Shown one piece after another: positions 49,013-59,727 of a stretch of 64,000 nucleotides of DNA; positions within the stretch are counted from its first letter, which is position 1; every line of letters begins with the position of its first letter. The translations under genes were made by a program, and so were the position numbers. A model generated the notes under the pieces. The model made no database searches and was not told the DNA's origin. It saw only the letters and a list, made by a program, of their open reading frames with translations. The stretch is taken from NCBI RefSeq assembly GCF_000423025.1, contig NZ_AUHE01000017.1, positions 37,856 to 101,855 of the forward strand, given 5' to 3'. Origin of the DNA: Gordonia shandongensis DSM 45094. GTDB taxonomy: Bacteria > Actinomycetota > Actinomycetes > Mycobacteriales > Mycobacteriaceae.

Positions 49013-49053
49013 GACGCCAGGCTACAACCGTCGGCCGCGGGCGCCGCGATCGG

Positions 49054-50178
49054 TCAGGGCGCCACGTCGAGGAACTCGGTGAACCCGTACTGGTCGTGGG
49101 GGCCGATCACGGCGAACTCGAACAGCCCCCGACCGGCCAGATCGTCGCCGTTCTCGGTGAGCGTGAAATCCGACAGGTGATCGACGGGACAGAACATCGC
49201 CATCACCGGATCGAGGCCCGCGATGCTCAACCGCTGGGACTCCACCTTCTCCTCGCCCTGCCACATGCCGTGACGCCAGTCCTCCTCGAGCCCGTACCCG
49301 GTGCCGAAGCCGATGTAGTTGGCGAGCCTCGGGCGGCACTCCACCGCGATGGTCGACCCGTCGGGTTTCACGAAACGGAGGGTCGCCGACTCCGGTTCGC
49401 GGCCGCCGGAGACGAAGCGGACATCGTGTTCCACCCGGCCCAGCCACTCCGGTTCGCGGTCCGGATCGTTCCAGACCCGGCGGGCATCGCCCATGATCCG
49501 CTCCCCGCTGCGCAACTCCTGAACGAGGACGATCACGGAGTAGTCGGGAAACCGCATCACCGAGTAGATCCAGAAGAACGTCGTCGCCTCCGTCTCGGCG
49601 GCGCGCCGCCCCGGAGGTTCGGCCTCGCCGACGGGCCGCACACCCCACGAGCGGTCGCGATTGCCGCGCCACGTCTCGGGCTCCACGTCGAAGTGTTCGC
49701 CGTCGACGGTGAGCGATCCCGTCCAGCGGCCGGTCTGCACGAACCGCATCGTGTCGAACGTGACCCGCTCGAGCTGCCGTTGAAAGTGACGCGGCTCGAG
49801 TGCCGCCGGGCCGTCGGCGTCGAAGACGAGGTCGAACGACAGGTCGCCGTGACCGGGCTCGAGGCGGACCGCGAGCCGCGACAGGCCCTCGAGGACCTCC
49901 ACGTGGAACGGGCCCACCCGCAGGTCGTTGCGGTCGGCGCCGAGCGCCCGCGAGGCGCGGACCACGATGTGGTCGTCGCGGTGGCGGACCACGGCGAAAC
50001 AGTCGCTGACGCCGAGATTCGGATACACGCCCAGGCCGATTATGAGCCACGGGTCGTCGGGGTCGCCGTGATGGCAGTTGAAGTAGTAGCGGTCGTAGAA
50101 GTTGCGGTCGGACGTTCCGACGTGGCGGACCACCTCGGCGACCTGGTGGATCGGGTAGTCGTCCATGGGTGAGAGCAT
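49054..50178 (-). CDS. CrtC/lipocalin-like protein of unknown function
   Basis: 374 residues, all-beta. No enzyme motif I can assign; PETWRGNRDRSWGVRPVG is the strongest signature and resembles the DUF7064/DUF7065 and hydroxyneurosporene synthase (CrtC) folds, whose relatives bind or modify hydrophobic substrates. Start ATG overlaps the kinase-like gene's stop (TGATG); a second ATG four codons in (MDDYPI) is also possible. With the KstR box this suggests a steroid- or lipid-related substrate. Confidence 0.65.
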   Translation of the reverse strand: MLSPMDDYPIHQVAEVVRHVGTSDRNFYDRYYFNCHHGDPDDPWLIIGLGVYPNLGVSDCFAVVRHRDDHIVVRASRALGADRNDLRVGPFHVEVLEGLSRLAVRLEPGHGDLSFDLVFDADGPAALEPRHFQRQLERVTFDTMRFVQTGRWTGSLTVDGEHFDVEPETWRGNRDRSWGVRPVGEAEPPGRRAAETEATTFFWIYSVMRFPDYSVIVLVQELRSGERIMGDARRVWNDPDREPEWLGRVEHDVRFVSGGREPESATLRFVKPDGSTIAVECRPRLANYIGFGTGYGLEEDWRHGMWQGEEKVESQRLSIAGLDPVMAMFCPVDHLSDFTLTENGDDLAGRGLFEFAVIGPHDQYGFTEFLDVAP

Positions 50179-51296
50179 CAGGCGACTCCGTCCCAGTAGG
50201 TTCCGGCGAGCATCGCCTCGAGGGCGGCTCGGTGCATGATCATCTCGTCGGGGTCGGCGGGTTCGGCGACCTGCCCGAATCGGATGGCGCGGCATTGGAT
50301 CCGAAACATGATCACCGCGTGAATGAGCGCGGAGTACGTGATGTAGAAGTCGAGGTCGACGGGGCGATGCCCGGTCTGGCGCTCGTACTCGGCGGCCACG
50401 TCGTCCTTCCGCAGGAAGTCGGGGAGGCCCTCCATGCCCGCGAGTGCGGCGAGGTCCTCGAAGAAGCGGTGCAGGAAGATCATCCAGGCGACGTCGAGTT
50501 CGCGCGGACCGATGGCCGCCATCTCCCAGTCGAGGACGGCGACGGGCGCGAAGTCGCGGTACATGATGTTGCCGATGCGCGCGTCACCCCAGGTGAGGAC
50601 GCCGTCATCGGTGTCGGGGAGGTTGTCGTCGACCCAGGCGAAGGCGCGTTCGATGAGCGGGGAGCCGGCGCGTCCCGCGCTCGCCCAGTCGTAGAAGTCG
50701 CGGAGTCTGGTCACGTGGGCGCGCAGCGGCGTCTCGCCGTCGGCGGGTCGGGCGACGAAGAAGTCGGGGACGGGCGCCGCGTGGACGGCCGCGAGGACGC
50801 GGACCGAGGCGCGCATCATGGCCGCCCGCTGGTCGGCGGTGGCCTCGGTGACCCACGAACCGAAGGTGTACGGCATCACGTCGGGCGGGACCTCGCCGTC
50901 GACGCGGTCCATCACGAAGAACGGTGCGCCGAGCGCCTCCGGTTTCGGCTCGGACCACCACAGTCTCGGCAGCGGGATGTCGGTGTGGTCGCGGACGTGT
51001 TCGACGAGGCGGAACTGGCCGTCGAGGTCGTATGTCGGGAACACCGGGTCGCTCTCGGGCTGCGGGGCCACCCGGACGACGACGTCGCGGTCGCTGCCGC
51101 CCCATCGGGCGCGGGCCAGGAGCGTCTCGCTGGACATGCCGTTCGATTCGGGGACCGTGACCTCGGTGACCGTCGCATCGGGGCCTTCGACCGACCGGAT
51201 CCATGCGTCGAGTCGGTCGCGGAGCCATTCCGGGTCGCGGCGGGAGTCGCTGGGCCGCGCGATCTGGGCCTTGTCGGCGTCTTCGTTGTCAGCCAT
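50178..51296 (-). CDS. Aminoglycoside/choline phosphotransferase-like (APH) kinase
   Basis: 372 residues. Protein-kinase-like fold of the APH family: VLTWGDARIGNIMYRDF (HxDxxxxN-type catalytic loop, here W-G-D-A-R-I-G-N with catalytic Asp) and VAVLDWEMAAIGPRELDVAWM (metal-binding DWE). Residues about 40-130 are the N-lobe. Acts on an unknown hydroxylated small molecule, not necessarily an antibiotic. The usual catalytic His of HGD is replaced by Trp (WGD). The only regulatory sign is a perfect KstR box nine bases ahead of the start. Confidence 0.85.
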   Translation of the reverse strand: MADNEDADKAQIARPSDSRRDPEWLRDRLDAWIRSVEGPDATVTEVTVPESNGMSSETLLARARWGGSDRDVVVRVAPQPESDPVFPTYDLDGQFRLVEHVRDHTDIPLPRLWWSEPKPEALGAPFFVMDRVDGEVPPDVMPYTFGSWVTEATADQRAAMMRASVRVLAAVHAAPVPDFFVARPADGETPLRAHVTRLRDFYDWASAGRAGSPLIERAFAWVDDNLPDTDDGVLTWGDARIGNIMYRDFAPVAVLDWEMAAIGPRELDVAWMIFLHRFFEDLAALAGMEGLPDFLRKDDVAAEYERQTGHRPVDLDFYITYSALIHAVIMFRIQCRAIRFGQVAEPADPDEMIMHRAALEAMLAGTYWDGVA

Positions 51297-51304
51297 GAGT
51301 CGAT

Positions 51305-51318
51305 TGAAACACGTTCTA
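51305..51318. promoter_or_regulatory. KstR-type steroid-regulon box
   Basis: TGAAACACGTTCTA fits the KstR consensus TnnAACnnGTTnnA at all eight fixed bases. It lies nine bases upstream of the APH-like gene. KstR represses cholesterol-degradation genes in Mycobacterium, Rhodococcus and Gordonia. Confidence 0.75.
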
Positions 51319-51382
51319 GTCGGGATGTGGGGTCGATCACCGACGGGTGGCACAGACTTCAGGTCCTGAGATATCGCTGATA

Positions 51383-51399
51383 AGTTAACGCCGGTAACT
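51383..51399. promoter_or_regulatory. Candidate TetR operator before the second MMPL gene
   Basis: AGTTAACGCCGGTAACT is symmetric at seven of eight positions, 22 bases upstream of the MMPL start. The TetR gene after the MMPL gene is the natural regulator. Confidence 0.5.
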
Positions 51400-51421
51400 C
51401 ACCTGCGATCGGGAGACCTCG

Positions 51422-53635
51422 ATGCTCACTCGACTCACATCGCGCGTCGCGTCCGCGCCCCGAACCGTCCTCGGCGCGGCCGTCGTCCTCCTCACCCTGT
51501 GCGGGATCTACGGCCTCGGCGCCGCCGACCAGATGCTCGCCGGCGGTTTCGAGGACCCGCACGCCGAGTCGTCCCACGCCCGCCAGATCCTCGACGAGGA
51601 ACTCGACCGCGGCGGCGCGAACATCGTCGTGAAGATCGACGGCCCCGAAGGCGTCGACATCTCGCACAGTCCCGAGGCCGAAGCCGTCGCCGCCGACGTC
51701 GTCACCCGGCTCACCGCATCCGGCCACATCCAGGACCCCGTCCTCACCCTGTGGAACGACCCCGGCCTCGCCGGAGAACTCCTCAGCCGCGACAAGACGT
51801 CCACCCTGGTCGTCGCCGGCGTCCGAGGCGGTGACGAACTCGCACCGGGGCGGGCCGCCGACCTCGCCGAGACGATCCGCGGCGACCGCGACGGATTCCA
51901 CATCGCGGTCGGCGGTGAAGCGTTGATGTTCAGCCAGGTCAACGACCAGACGTCGAAGGACCTCCTCGTCGCCGAGGCCATCGCGATCCCGATCAGCTTC
52001 CTGCTGCTCGTCATCGTCTTCGGCGGCGTCGTCGCCGCAGCCCTCCCGGTCCTCATCGGCGGATCGGCCATCCTCGGCACCCTCGCGCTGCTGCGCATCG
52101 TCGCCGGCCTCGCCGACGTCTCGATCTTCGCGCTCAACCTCACCACCGCGATGGGCCTGGCCCTCGCCATCGACTACACGCTGCTGATCATCACCCGCTA
52201 TCGCGAAGAGGTCGACGCCGGACTCGACCGGCGGGCCGCCGTCCTGCGCACCATGGACACCGCGGGCCGCACGGTGCTCTTCTCCGGGATCACCGTCGGA
52301 CTGTCCCTGGCCGCGCTCGGCATCTTCCCCATGTACTTCCTGCGGTCGTTCGCCTACGCGGGCGTCGGCGTGGTCATCGTCGCCGTCGCCGCCGCCCTCA
52401 TCCTGACGCCCGCGCTGCTCATCGTCCTCGGCGACAGGATCGACGCGTTGGACGTCCGCGCCTGGATCCGACGCCGACTCGGCCGCCCGGAACCCTGCGT
52501 GAAACCGGTCGAGCAGAGCGGCTGGTACCGCATCGCGACGGCCGTGCTGCGACGCGCCGTGCCCGTGGCCGTGATCGTGCCCGCGATCCTCCTGCTGCTC
52601 GGGGCGCCGTTCCTCGGCATCAAGTTCGGCTTCCCCGACGAACGCGTCCTGCCCGAGACCGCCGAGGTCCACGCGGTGCAGAAACAGATCGACGACCAGT
52701 TCGCCGAGAACTCCGGCGGCACCGTCACCGCCCTCGTCGAGGGCGACGTCACCGACGCGGCCCTCGGCGACTACGCCTCCTCGCTGTCGCGAGTCGACGC
52801 GGTCGGAGCCGTCAGCACCCCCGCCGGAATCTTCGCCGACGGGCGCCCGGTGGCGCCGGGCGATCCCGCCGACCGCATCGGCGACCGCGCCGTCGTGACG
52901 ATCTCCAGCACCGTCGCGCCGCTCAGCGACCTGGGGCGCGCCCAGATCGACGAACTGCGCGACGTCGCGACCCCCGCCGACGCGCGCGTCAGCTTCACCG
53001 GGATGGCCGCATTGAACAACGACGTCGTCGACTCGTTGTACAAATACGTGCCGTGGGTGCTGGGGGTGATCGCGATCGCCACCTACGTGCTGCTGTTCCT
53101 GTTCACCGGCAGCGTCCTGCTGCCGCTCAAGGCGCTCGTCCTCAACATCCTGTCGCTCTCGGCGACCTTCGGCGCCATGGTGTGGATCTTCCAGGACGGG
53201 CACCTCGGGGCGTTCGGCACCACACCGACCGGGTATCTCGTCGCCACCATGCCCGTGCTCATGTTCTGCATCGCCTTCGGCCTGTCGATGGACTACGAGG
53301 TGTTTCTGCTCGGACGCATCCGTGAGGAATGGCTCAAGTCCGACCGCGACCACGCCGCCAACGATCGGGCGGTGGCCGTCGGCATCGCCCGGACCGGCCG
53401 GGTGGTCACCGCGGCGGCACTGCTGATGAGCATCGTGTTCGCCGGCATCGCCGCATCGGAGGTGTCGTTCATGCGGATGTTCGGCGTCGGTCTCGCCCTC
53501 GCGGTCCTGATGGACGCCTCGTTCATCCGAATGCTGGTGGTTCCCGCGTTCATGCGGCTGATGGGCGTGGGAAACTGGTGGGCACCGAAACCGTTGCGTG
53601 CCCTGCACGAGCGGATCGGGCTCACCGAAGAGTGA
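51422..53635 (+). CDS. MMPL-family RND transporter
   Basis: 737 residues with the MMPL layout: first helix (about 13-33), external domain to about 165, six helices with TTAMGLALAIDYTLLIITRYREEV, second external domain and a second block ending GLSMDYEVFLLGRIREEW. Distinct in sequence from the first MMPL protein in the window. Followed by a TetR gene 55 bases away, with a palindrome ahead of the promoter. Substrate unknown. Confidence 0.93.
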   Translation: MLTRLTSRVASAPRTVLGAAVVLLTLCGIYGLGAADQMLAGGFEDPHAESSHARQILDEELDRGGANIVVKIDGPEGVDISHSPEAEAVAADVVTRLTASGHIQDPVLTLWNDPGLAGELLSRDKTSTLVVAGVRGGDELAPGRAADLAETIRGDRDGFHIAVGGEALMFSQVNDQTSKDLLVAEAIAIPISFLLLVIVFGGVVAAALPVLIGGSAILGTLALLRIVAGLADVSIFALNLTTAMGLALAIDYTLLIITRYREEVDAGLDRRAAVLRTMDTAGRTVLFSGITVGLSLAALGIFPMYFLRSFAYAGVGVVIVAVAAALILTPALLIVLGDRIDALDVRAWIRRRLGRPEPCVKPVEQSGWYRIATAVLRRAVPVAVIVPAILLLLGAPFLGIKFGFPDERVLPETAEVHAVQKQIDDQFAENSGGTVTALVEGDVTDAALGDYASSLSRVDAVGAVSTPAGIFADGRPVAPGDPADRIGDRAVVTISSTVAPLSDLGRAQIDELRDVATPADARVSFTGMAALNNDVVDSLYKYVPWVLGVIAIATYVLLFLFTGSVLLPLKALVLNILSLSATFGAMVWIFQDGHLGAFGTTPTGYLVATMPVLMFCIAFGLSMDYEVFLLGRIREEWLKSDRDHAANDRAVAVGIARTGRVVTAAALLMSIVFAGIAASEVSFMRMFGVGLALAVLMDASFIRMLVVPAFMRLMGVGNWWAPKPLRALHERIGLTEE

Positions 53636-53690
53636 GACGGTCGGCGAACGGGGCGCGACGGATGACGGGATGCGACGGAGAAGGACGGTG

Positions 53691-54329
53691 GTGCCAGTGA
53701 GCGCCGATGCGGATCGGGCGGCCGTCCGGCCGCGGTCGCCCCGCGGGGCCGGCGAACGACTCGCCGACGAGATCATCACCGCGACCACCGAACTGCTCAT
53801 CGAGACGGGCAGCGAGGACGCCGTGTCGATCCGCGCCGTCGCCCACCGCGTCGGAGTCACCCCGCCGTCGATCTACCTGCACTTCGCCGACAAGGAAACC
53901 CTCCTCGACGCCGTCTGCGCCCAATACTTCGAGCAGTTCGACGAGGTGATGGTGGCCGCGGCCCGCGGCGTCGACGACCCGATCGACCGGGGTCTGGCCC
54001 AGGGCATGGCCTATGTGCGATTCGCGATCGACAGCGCCGTCCTCTACCGGATCACCTTCGGCCGCGTCACGCCGCCCGGTGAGCCGACACTCACCGACCA
54101 GGTGCTGCTGTCATCGGCGTTCGTGCACTTCTCCGAGACCGTTCAGGACGTGATGGACGCCGGGATGATGCCGCAGGGCGACGTCGTCCCGCGCGTCCTG
54201 CAGCTCTGGTCGGCCGCGCACGGGGTGGCGTCGCTGATGATCTCCAAACCGGGTCTGCCGTGGGGCCACGACCTCGACCTCGCCGAGGCCACGCTGAGGG
54301 CCGTATCCGACGGACTCCGTCAAGAATAA
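53691..54329 (+). CDS. TetR-family regulator, partner of the second MMPL
   Basis: 212 residues from GTG, chosen for the GAAGGA site five bases ahead; ATG at 53670 and GTG at 53697 are alternatives. Helix-turn-helix: DEIITATTELLIETGSEDAVSIRAVAHRVGVTPPSIYLHFADKETLL. The C-terminal domain is the TetR_C_25-like (WHG) form, typical of regulators of MMPL and lipid genes. Probably binds the palindrome before the MMPL gene. Confidence 0.88.
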   Translation: MPVSADADRAAVRPRSPRGAGERLADEIITATTELLIETGSEDAVSIRAVAHRVGVTPPSIYLHFADKETLLDAVCAQYFEQFDEVMVAAARGVDDPIDRGLAQGMAYVRFAIDSAVLYRITFGRVTPPGEPTLTDQVLLSSAFVHFSETVQDVMDAGMMPQGDVVPRVLQLWSAAHGVASLMISKPGLPWGHDLDLAEATLRAVSDGLRQE

Positions 54330-54408
54330 GTAAACTCGGAACCGAATCGGTCTCATGGTCGTTGAGATACCGACACACCTGCGCACGTACATCGTCTAAG
54401 GAGCATCA

Positions 54409-55296
54409 GTGCGAGAGTCCAACAACCCGATCATGCGCGGCGTGATTCGGGACAACAAGAAGGATGCGAACGGGTACGCGACGTTCGGCACCGGCCTCGC
54501 CGGTGCGGGGCAGGCGTCGATGACGCACGGCCAGCAGCAGCATCTCGAGCAGTACACGCAGGGATACCAGGCCCCGGCCGGCATCCGCCCGATGACCATC
54601 GACGACGTCGTCACCAAGACCGCGATGACGCTCGGCGTCCTGATCGCCGTCGCCGTGGCCTCCTACGGGATCATCGCGACCAGCGGCGGCGGCGACATCC
54701 TCGCACAGCAGAAGATGGCACTCCCGTTCCTCGCCGTCGGTGCCATCGGCGGCCTGGTGCTGGTCCTCATCGCGAGCTTCGGCCGCAAGCAGGACAATCC
54801 CGCGATCGTTCTCGCATACGCAGCGTTCGAAGGCCTCTTCGTCGGCGCCATCTCGTTCGTCTTCGGCAACATGAGCGTCAGCGACACCTCGCCGGGCGCC
54901 CTCATCGGACAGGCGGTCCTCGGCACCATCGGCGTGTTCGTGGGCATGCTGATCGTCTACAAGGTCGGCGCCGTGCGCGTCACACCGCGATTCACCCGCA
55001 TGATGACCGCGGGTCTCGTCGGCGTCCTCGTCCTCATGGTCGGCAACCTCGTCCTCGGCATGTTCGGCGTCGAGACCGGACTGCGTGAAGCCGGCCCGAT
55101 CGGCTACATCTTCTCCCTCGTCTGCATCGGTCTGGCGGCCTTCTCGTTCCTCATCGACTTCGACGCCGCCGACCAGCTGATCCGCGCCGGTGCACCGTCG
55201 AAGGCGGCGTGGGGGGTCGCGCTCGGCCTCACCGTCACCCTGGTGTGGCTGTACGTCGAGATCCTGCGCCTGCTGAGCTACCTCAACAGCGACTAG
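54409..55296 (+). CDS. Bax inhibitor-1/YccA-family membrane protein
   Basis: 295 residues from GTG with AAGGAG seven bases ahead. About seven membrane helices (from residue 62) after a hydrophilic, Gln-rich N-terminus; family stretches VLAYAAFEGLFVGAISFVFG and FLIDFDAADQLIRAGAPSKAAWGVALGLTVTLVWLYVEILRLL at the C-terminus. In bacteria the family is linked to membrane proteostasis and ion leak; exact role unknown. A very stable terminator follows. Confidence 0.92.
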   Translation: MRESNNPIMRGVIRDNKKDANGYATFGTGLAGAGQASMTHGQQQHLEQYTQGYQAPAGIRPMTIDDVVTKTAMTLGVLIAVAVASYGIIATSGGGDILAQQKMALPFLAVGAIGGLVLVLIASFGRKQDNPAIVLAYAAFEGLFVGAISFVFGNMSVSDTSPGALIGQAVLGTIGVFVGMLIVYKVGAVRVTPRFTRMMTAGLVGVLVLMVGNLVLGMFGVETGLREAGPIGYIFSLVCIGLAAFSFLIDFDAADQLIRAGAPSKAAWGVALGLTVTLVWLYVEILRLLSYLNSD

Positions 55297-55322
55297 GACG
55301 ACGCGCCCCGCGGCGAGTCGCT

Positions 55323-55376
55323 CGACGAAGCCCGGCCGTGCATCGAGAAATCGAATTGCACGGCCGGGCTTCGTCG
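55323..55376 (+). terminator. Perfect 20-bp stem-loop terminator
   Basis: CGACGAAGCCCGGCCGTGCA pairs fully with its complement at 55357-55376 around a 14-base loop, 26 bases after the Bax-inhibitor stop. Strongest hairpin in the window. Confidence 0.88.
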
Positions 55377-55476
55377 TGTTCGCTGTAGTGGTTCGCCGCT
55401 GCCGGAACCTTCGCCGCCGGGGTGCACCACCGACGCGGTACCTGTCCACCGCACCCGCCGACCGACGAGAGCTCAT

Positions 55477-57009
55477 ATGACCGCCGACCCCGCAGCCGCA
55501 CCCGCCGACGACACCGCCGGCACCGCGATGCCACGCACCGATCTGACGATCATCGCCACGCTGATCGTCGCGACCTTCGTCGTGATCCTCAACGAGACGG
55601 TCATGAGTGTCGCGATCCCCGTCCTGCAGGACGACCTGGGCGTCGACCCGACACAGGGACAGTGGCTGACCACCATCTTCATGCTGACGATGGCGGTGGT
55701 GATCCCGCTGACCGGGTTCCTGATCCAACGCTTCGGCACCCGCACCATGTTCATCGCGGCGATGACCCTGTTCGTCCTCGGCACGCTGCTGGCGATCGTC
55801 GCTCCGGGATTCGGCATGGTCCTGGTCGCGCGGGTGGTGCAGGCGCTCGGCACGGCCGTGATGCTGCCCCTGCTGATGACCACCGTCATGACGCTCGTCG
55901 CCGAAGAACGCCGCGGGGTGATGATGGGCAACATCTCCGTCGTCATCGCCGTCGCCCCGGCCCTCGGCCCCACCCTGTCGGGCCTCATCCTCGAGAACTG
56001 GCACTGGCGCTGGATCTTCGGGGCCGTCCTGCCCATCGCCGTCATCGCGCTGCTGGTCGGTGCGGTGTTCGTGCGACCGGTCGGCGACCGCACGTCCGAG
56101 CCGGTCGACGTCGTGTCGATCCCGCTGGCGATCGCCGGATTCGGCGGCGCCGTCTACGGCCTCGTCGGCATCGGCCAGGCGGCGGAGGGCAACGCCGCGA
56201 TGCCCCTGTGGATACCGTTCCTGATCGGCGGCCTCGGCCTCGCCGGATTCGTCGGACGCCAGATCGTCCTCGCCCGCGCCGACCGCGCCCTGCTCGACCT
56301 GCGGGTGTTCGCGTCACGGCCGTTCGCGCTGTCGATCGTCCTTGTGGTCGCGGCGATGGCCACCATGATGGGCACCTTCATCGTCGTGCCCTACTTCGCC
56401 CAGAAAGTCCTGCTGCTGGGGCCGATGACGACGGGACTGCTGATGCTGCCAGGCGGCCTGCTCATGGGTCTCGCGTCACCGCTCATCGGACGGATCTACG
56501 ATCTCCGCGGCCCGCGAATCCTCGTCGTCCCGGGAACGCTGGCGATCGCCGCCGGCGTCTGGCTCCTCACCCGGATCACCCCCGACACGTCCGCCTGGCT
56601 GCTCGTCGTGGCCCAGGCGATCCTGTGCCTCGGACTGGCGGCGACCTTCACGCCGCTGATGACGTTGAGCCTCGGTTCGCTCGCACCCCACCTGTACTCG
56701 CACGGCTCCGCGGTGCTCGGCACCCTCCAACAGGTCGCCGGTGCGGCGGGCACCGCGGTGTTCATCACGGTGATGACCGTCGTGTCGACCGCCGACCAGG
56801 AGGCGGGCGTGCCCGCACCCGACGCGATCACCAACGGTGTGCGGACCGTCTTCTACGCCGCGGGAGCGCTCGCGCTCGTCGTCGTCGCCGTCGCACTCCT
56901 CGTGCGGGACACCGCATCGTCCGCACCCGCCGAACAGTACGAGGGCGGCCCCGGAACCCGGGACCGCCCTGATCGCGACGTCGAACCGATCAGCTCAACC
57001 GCTCGATGA
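55477..57009 (+). CDS. MFS drug exporter, DHA2 (EmrB/QacA) family, 14 TM
   Basis: 510 residues, 14 helices. DHA2 motifs: VILNETVMSVAIPVLQDDLGV (helix 1, motif D), GFLIQRFGTRTMFI (motif A), and ISVVIAVAPALGPTLSGLILENWHWRWIF (motif C/antiporter). Proton-driven export of drugs or lipids. It converges on the thiolase gene, overlapping it by 20 bases; a GC hairpin (56942-56970) inside its last codons may end the thiolase message. Confidence 0.93.
   Translation: MTADPAAAPADDTAGTAMPRTDLTIIATLIVATFVVILNETVMSVAIPVLQDDLGVDPTQGQWLTTIFMLTMAVVIPLTGFLIQRFGTRTMFIAAMTLFVLGTLLAIVAPGFGMVLVARVVQALGTAVMLPLLMTTVMTLVAEERRGVMMGNISVVIAVAPALGPTLSGLILENWHWRWIFGAVLPIAVIALLVGAVFVRPVGDRTSEPVDVVSIPLAIAGFGGAVYGLVGIGQAAEGNAAMPLWIPFLIGGLGLAGFVGRQIVLARADRALLDLRVFASRPFALSIVLVVAAMATMMGTFIVVPYFAQKVLLLGPMTTGLLMLPGGLLMGLASPLIGRIYDLRGPRILVVPGTLAIAAGVWLLTRITPDTSAWLLVVAQAILCLGLAATFTPLMTLSLGSLAPHLYSHGSAVLGTLQQVAGAAGTAVFITVMTVVSTADQEAGVPAPDAITNGVRTVFYAAGALALVVVAVALLVRDTASSAPAEQYEGGPGTRDRPDRDVEPISSTAR
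56942..56970 (-). terminator. Hairpin inside the MFS 3' end, possible thiolase terminator
   Basis: AGGGCGG / CCGCCCT arms with a further CCCCGG-AA-CCCGGG core, 20 bases past the thiolase stop on the minus strand. Coding for the MFS gene, so part of the match may be by chance. Confidence 0.45.
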
Positions 57010-58213
57010 TCATCGCCATGCCCTGACCGCCGCCGACGCACATGGTCTCCAGACCGAACTGCTTGTCGTGCGTGCTCAGGTTGTTCATCAGCGTCGTGGT
57101 GATGCGGGCGCCCGTCATGCCGAAAGGATGCCCCAGAGCGATCGCGCCGCCCGAGACGTTCAGCTTGTCGTGATCGATGCCCAGTTCGGCGGCCGAACCC
57201 AGCACCTGCACGGCGAACGCCTCATTGAGCTCCACCAGATCGATGTCGGAGATCGACATCCCCGCCACCCGCAGCACCTTGCGGACCGCCTCGATGGGGC
57301 CCAACCCCATGATCTCCGGCGACAGACCCGTGGCCGCCGTGGCGACGACCCGCGCCAGCGGCTTGAGGCCCAGCGCCTTCGCCTTCGCGTCACTCATGAC
57401 GACCAGTGCGGCCGCACCGTCGTTGAGCGGGCAGGCATTGCCCGCGGTGATGGTGCCGTCGGGACGGAACACCGGGTTGAGCTGCGAGATCTTCTCGTAC
57501 GTGGTGCCGGCGCGCGGCCCGTCGTCGGTCGACACCGCCGTACCGTCGGCGAGCGTGACCGGATCGATCTCGCGGGCGAAGAAGCCGTCGTCGATGGCCT
57601 TCTCGGCACGATTCTGGCTCAGCACCGCCCAACGGTCCTGGTCCTCGCGCGAGATGCCCGTGTACGACGCGACGTTCTCCGCCGTCTGGCCCATCGCGAT
57701 GTAGACGTCCGGCAGCAGCCCGTCCTCGCGGGGATCGTGCCACGCTCCGGCGCCGCCCTCGGCGGTCTTCGCCGTGCGCGCCTCAGCCTCGGCGAACAGG
57801 GGATTCTTGGAGTTCGGCAGACCGTCGGCAGCACCGGCGTACCCGAAACTCGACACGCTCTCGGCGCCCGCCGAGATGAAGACGTCGCCCTCCCCGGCCT
57901 TGATCGCGTGCAGCGCCATCCGCGTGGTCTGCAGCGACGACGAGCAGTAGCGGTTCACCGTCACACCCGGCACGTGGTCGAGACCGAGCTGCACGGCCAC
58001 CGACCGTGCGATGTTGTACGCGCCGGCGCCACCGGGCTGGCCGATGCCGAGATGAATGTCCTCGATGTCGGCGGCGTCGAGCTCCGGGACCTTGGCCAAC
58101 GCGGCCGCGATCATCTGACGGGCGAGCTCGTCGGGCCGGACATCCTTGAGGGAACCCTTGCCGGCACGGCCGATCGGGGAGCGGGCATGGGCGACAATCA
58201 CTGCTTCAGTCAT
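56990..58213 (-). CDS. fadA: Acetyl-CoA C-acetyltransferase (thiolase)
   Basis: 407 residues. Condenses or cleaves acyl-CoA and acetyl-CoA (last step of beta-oxidation). Active-site Cys in [24 protein letters not shown] (His), and CVGGGQGMA (second Cys) are all present, along with NEAFA. Position next to cbs/metB matches recalled mycobacterial fadA3 (Rv1074c). Divergent from cbs. Start MTEAVIVAH; the preceding M at 58222 is less likely. Confidence 0.93.
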   Translation of the reverse strand: MTEAVIVAHARSPIGRAGKGSLKDVRPDELARQMIAAALAKVPELDAADIEDIHLGIGQPGGAGAYNIARSVAVQLGLDHVPGVTVNRYCSSSLQTTRMALHAIKAGEGDVFISAGAESVSSFGYAGAADGLPNSKNPLFAEAEARTAKTAEGGAGAWHDPREDGLLPDVYIAMGQTAENVASYTGISREDQDRWAVLSQNRAEKAIDDGFFAREIDPVTLADGTAVSTDDGPRAGTTYEKISQLNPVFRPDGTITAGNACPLNDGAAALVVMSDAKAKALGLKPLARVVATAATGLSPEIMGLGPIEAVRKVLRVAGMSISDIDLVELNEAFAVQVLGSAAELGIDHDKLNVSGGAIALGHPFGMTGARITTTLMNNLSTHDKQFGLETMCVGGGQGMAMIIERLS

Positions 58214-58311
58214 GCGCTGCACCTTACTCCAGGGGTCCGACGGGATCCGACCGATGACCCGATCGCGGCCCGGACGGGCGCGAGGCCGTCTCGTTTGGGA
58301 CCATGGACGGT

Positions 58312-59727
<1,416 letters not shown>

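Noticed and set aside
49054..50178. Calling this gene carotenoid hydratase CrtC
   Set aside because: Only a fold-level signature is shared and no carotenoid genes are nearby.
51359..53860. 833-codon minus-strand frame across the second MMPL gene
   Set aside because: Shadow of the MMPL gene; Asp/Glu/Gly/His-rich nonsense translation.
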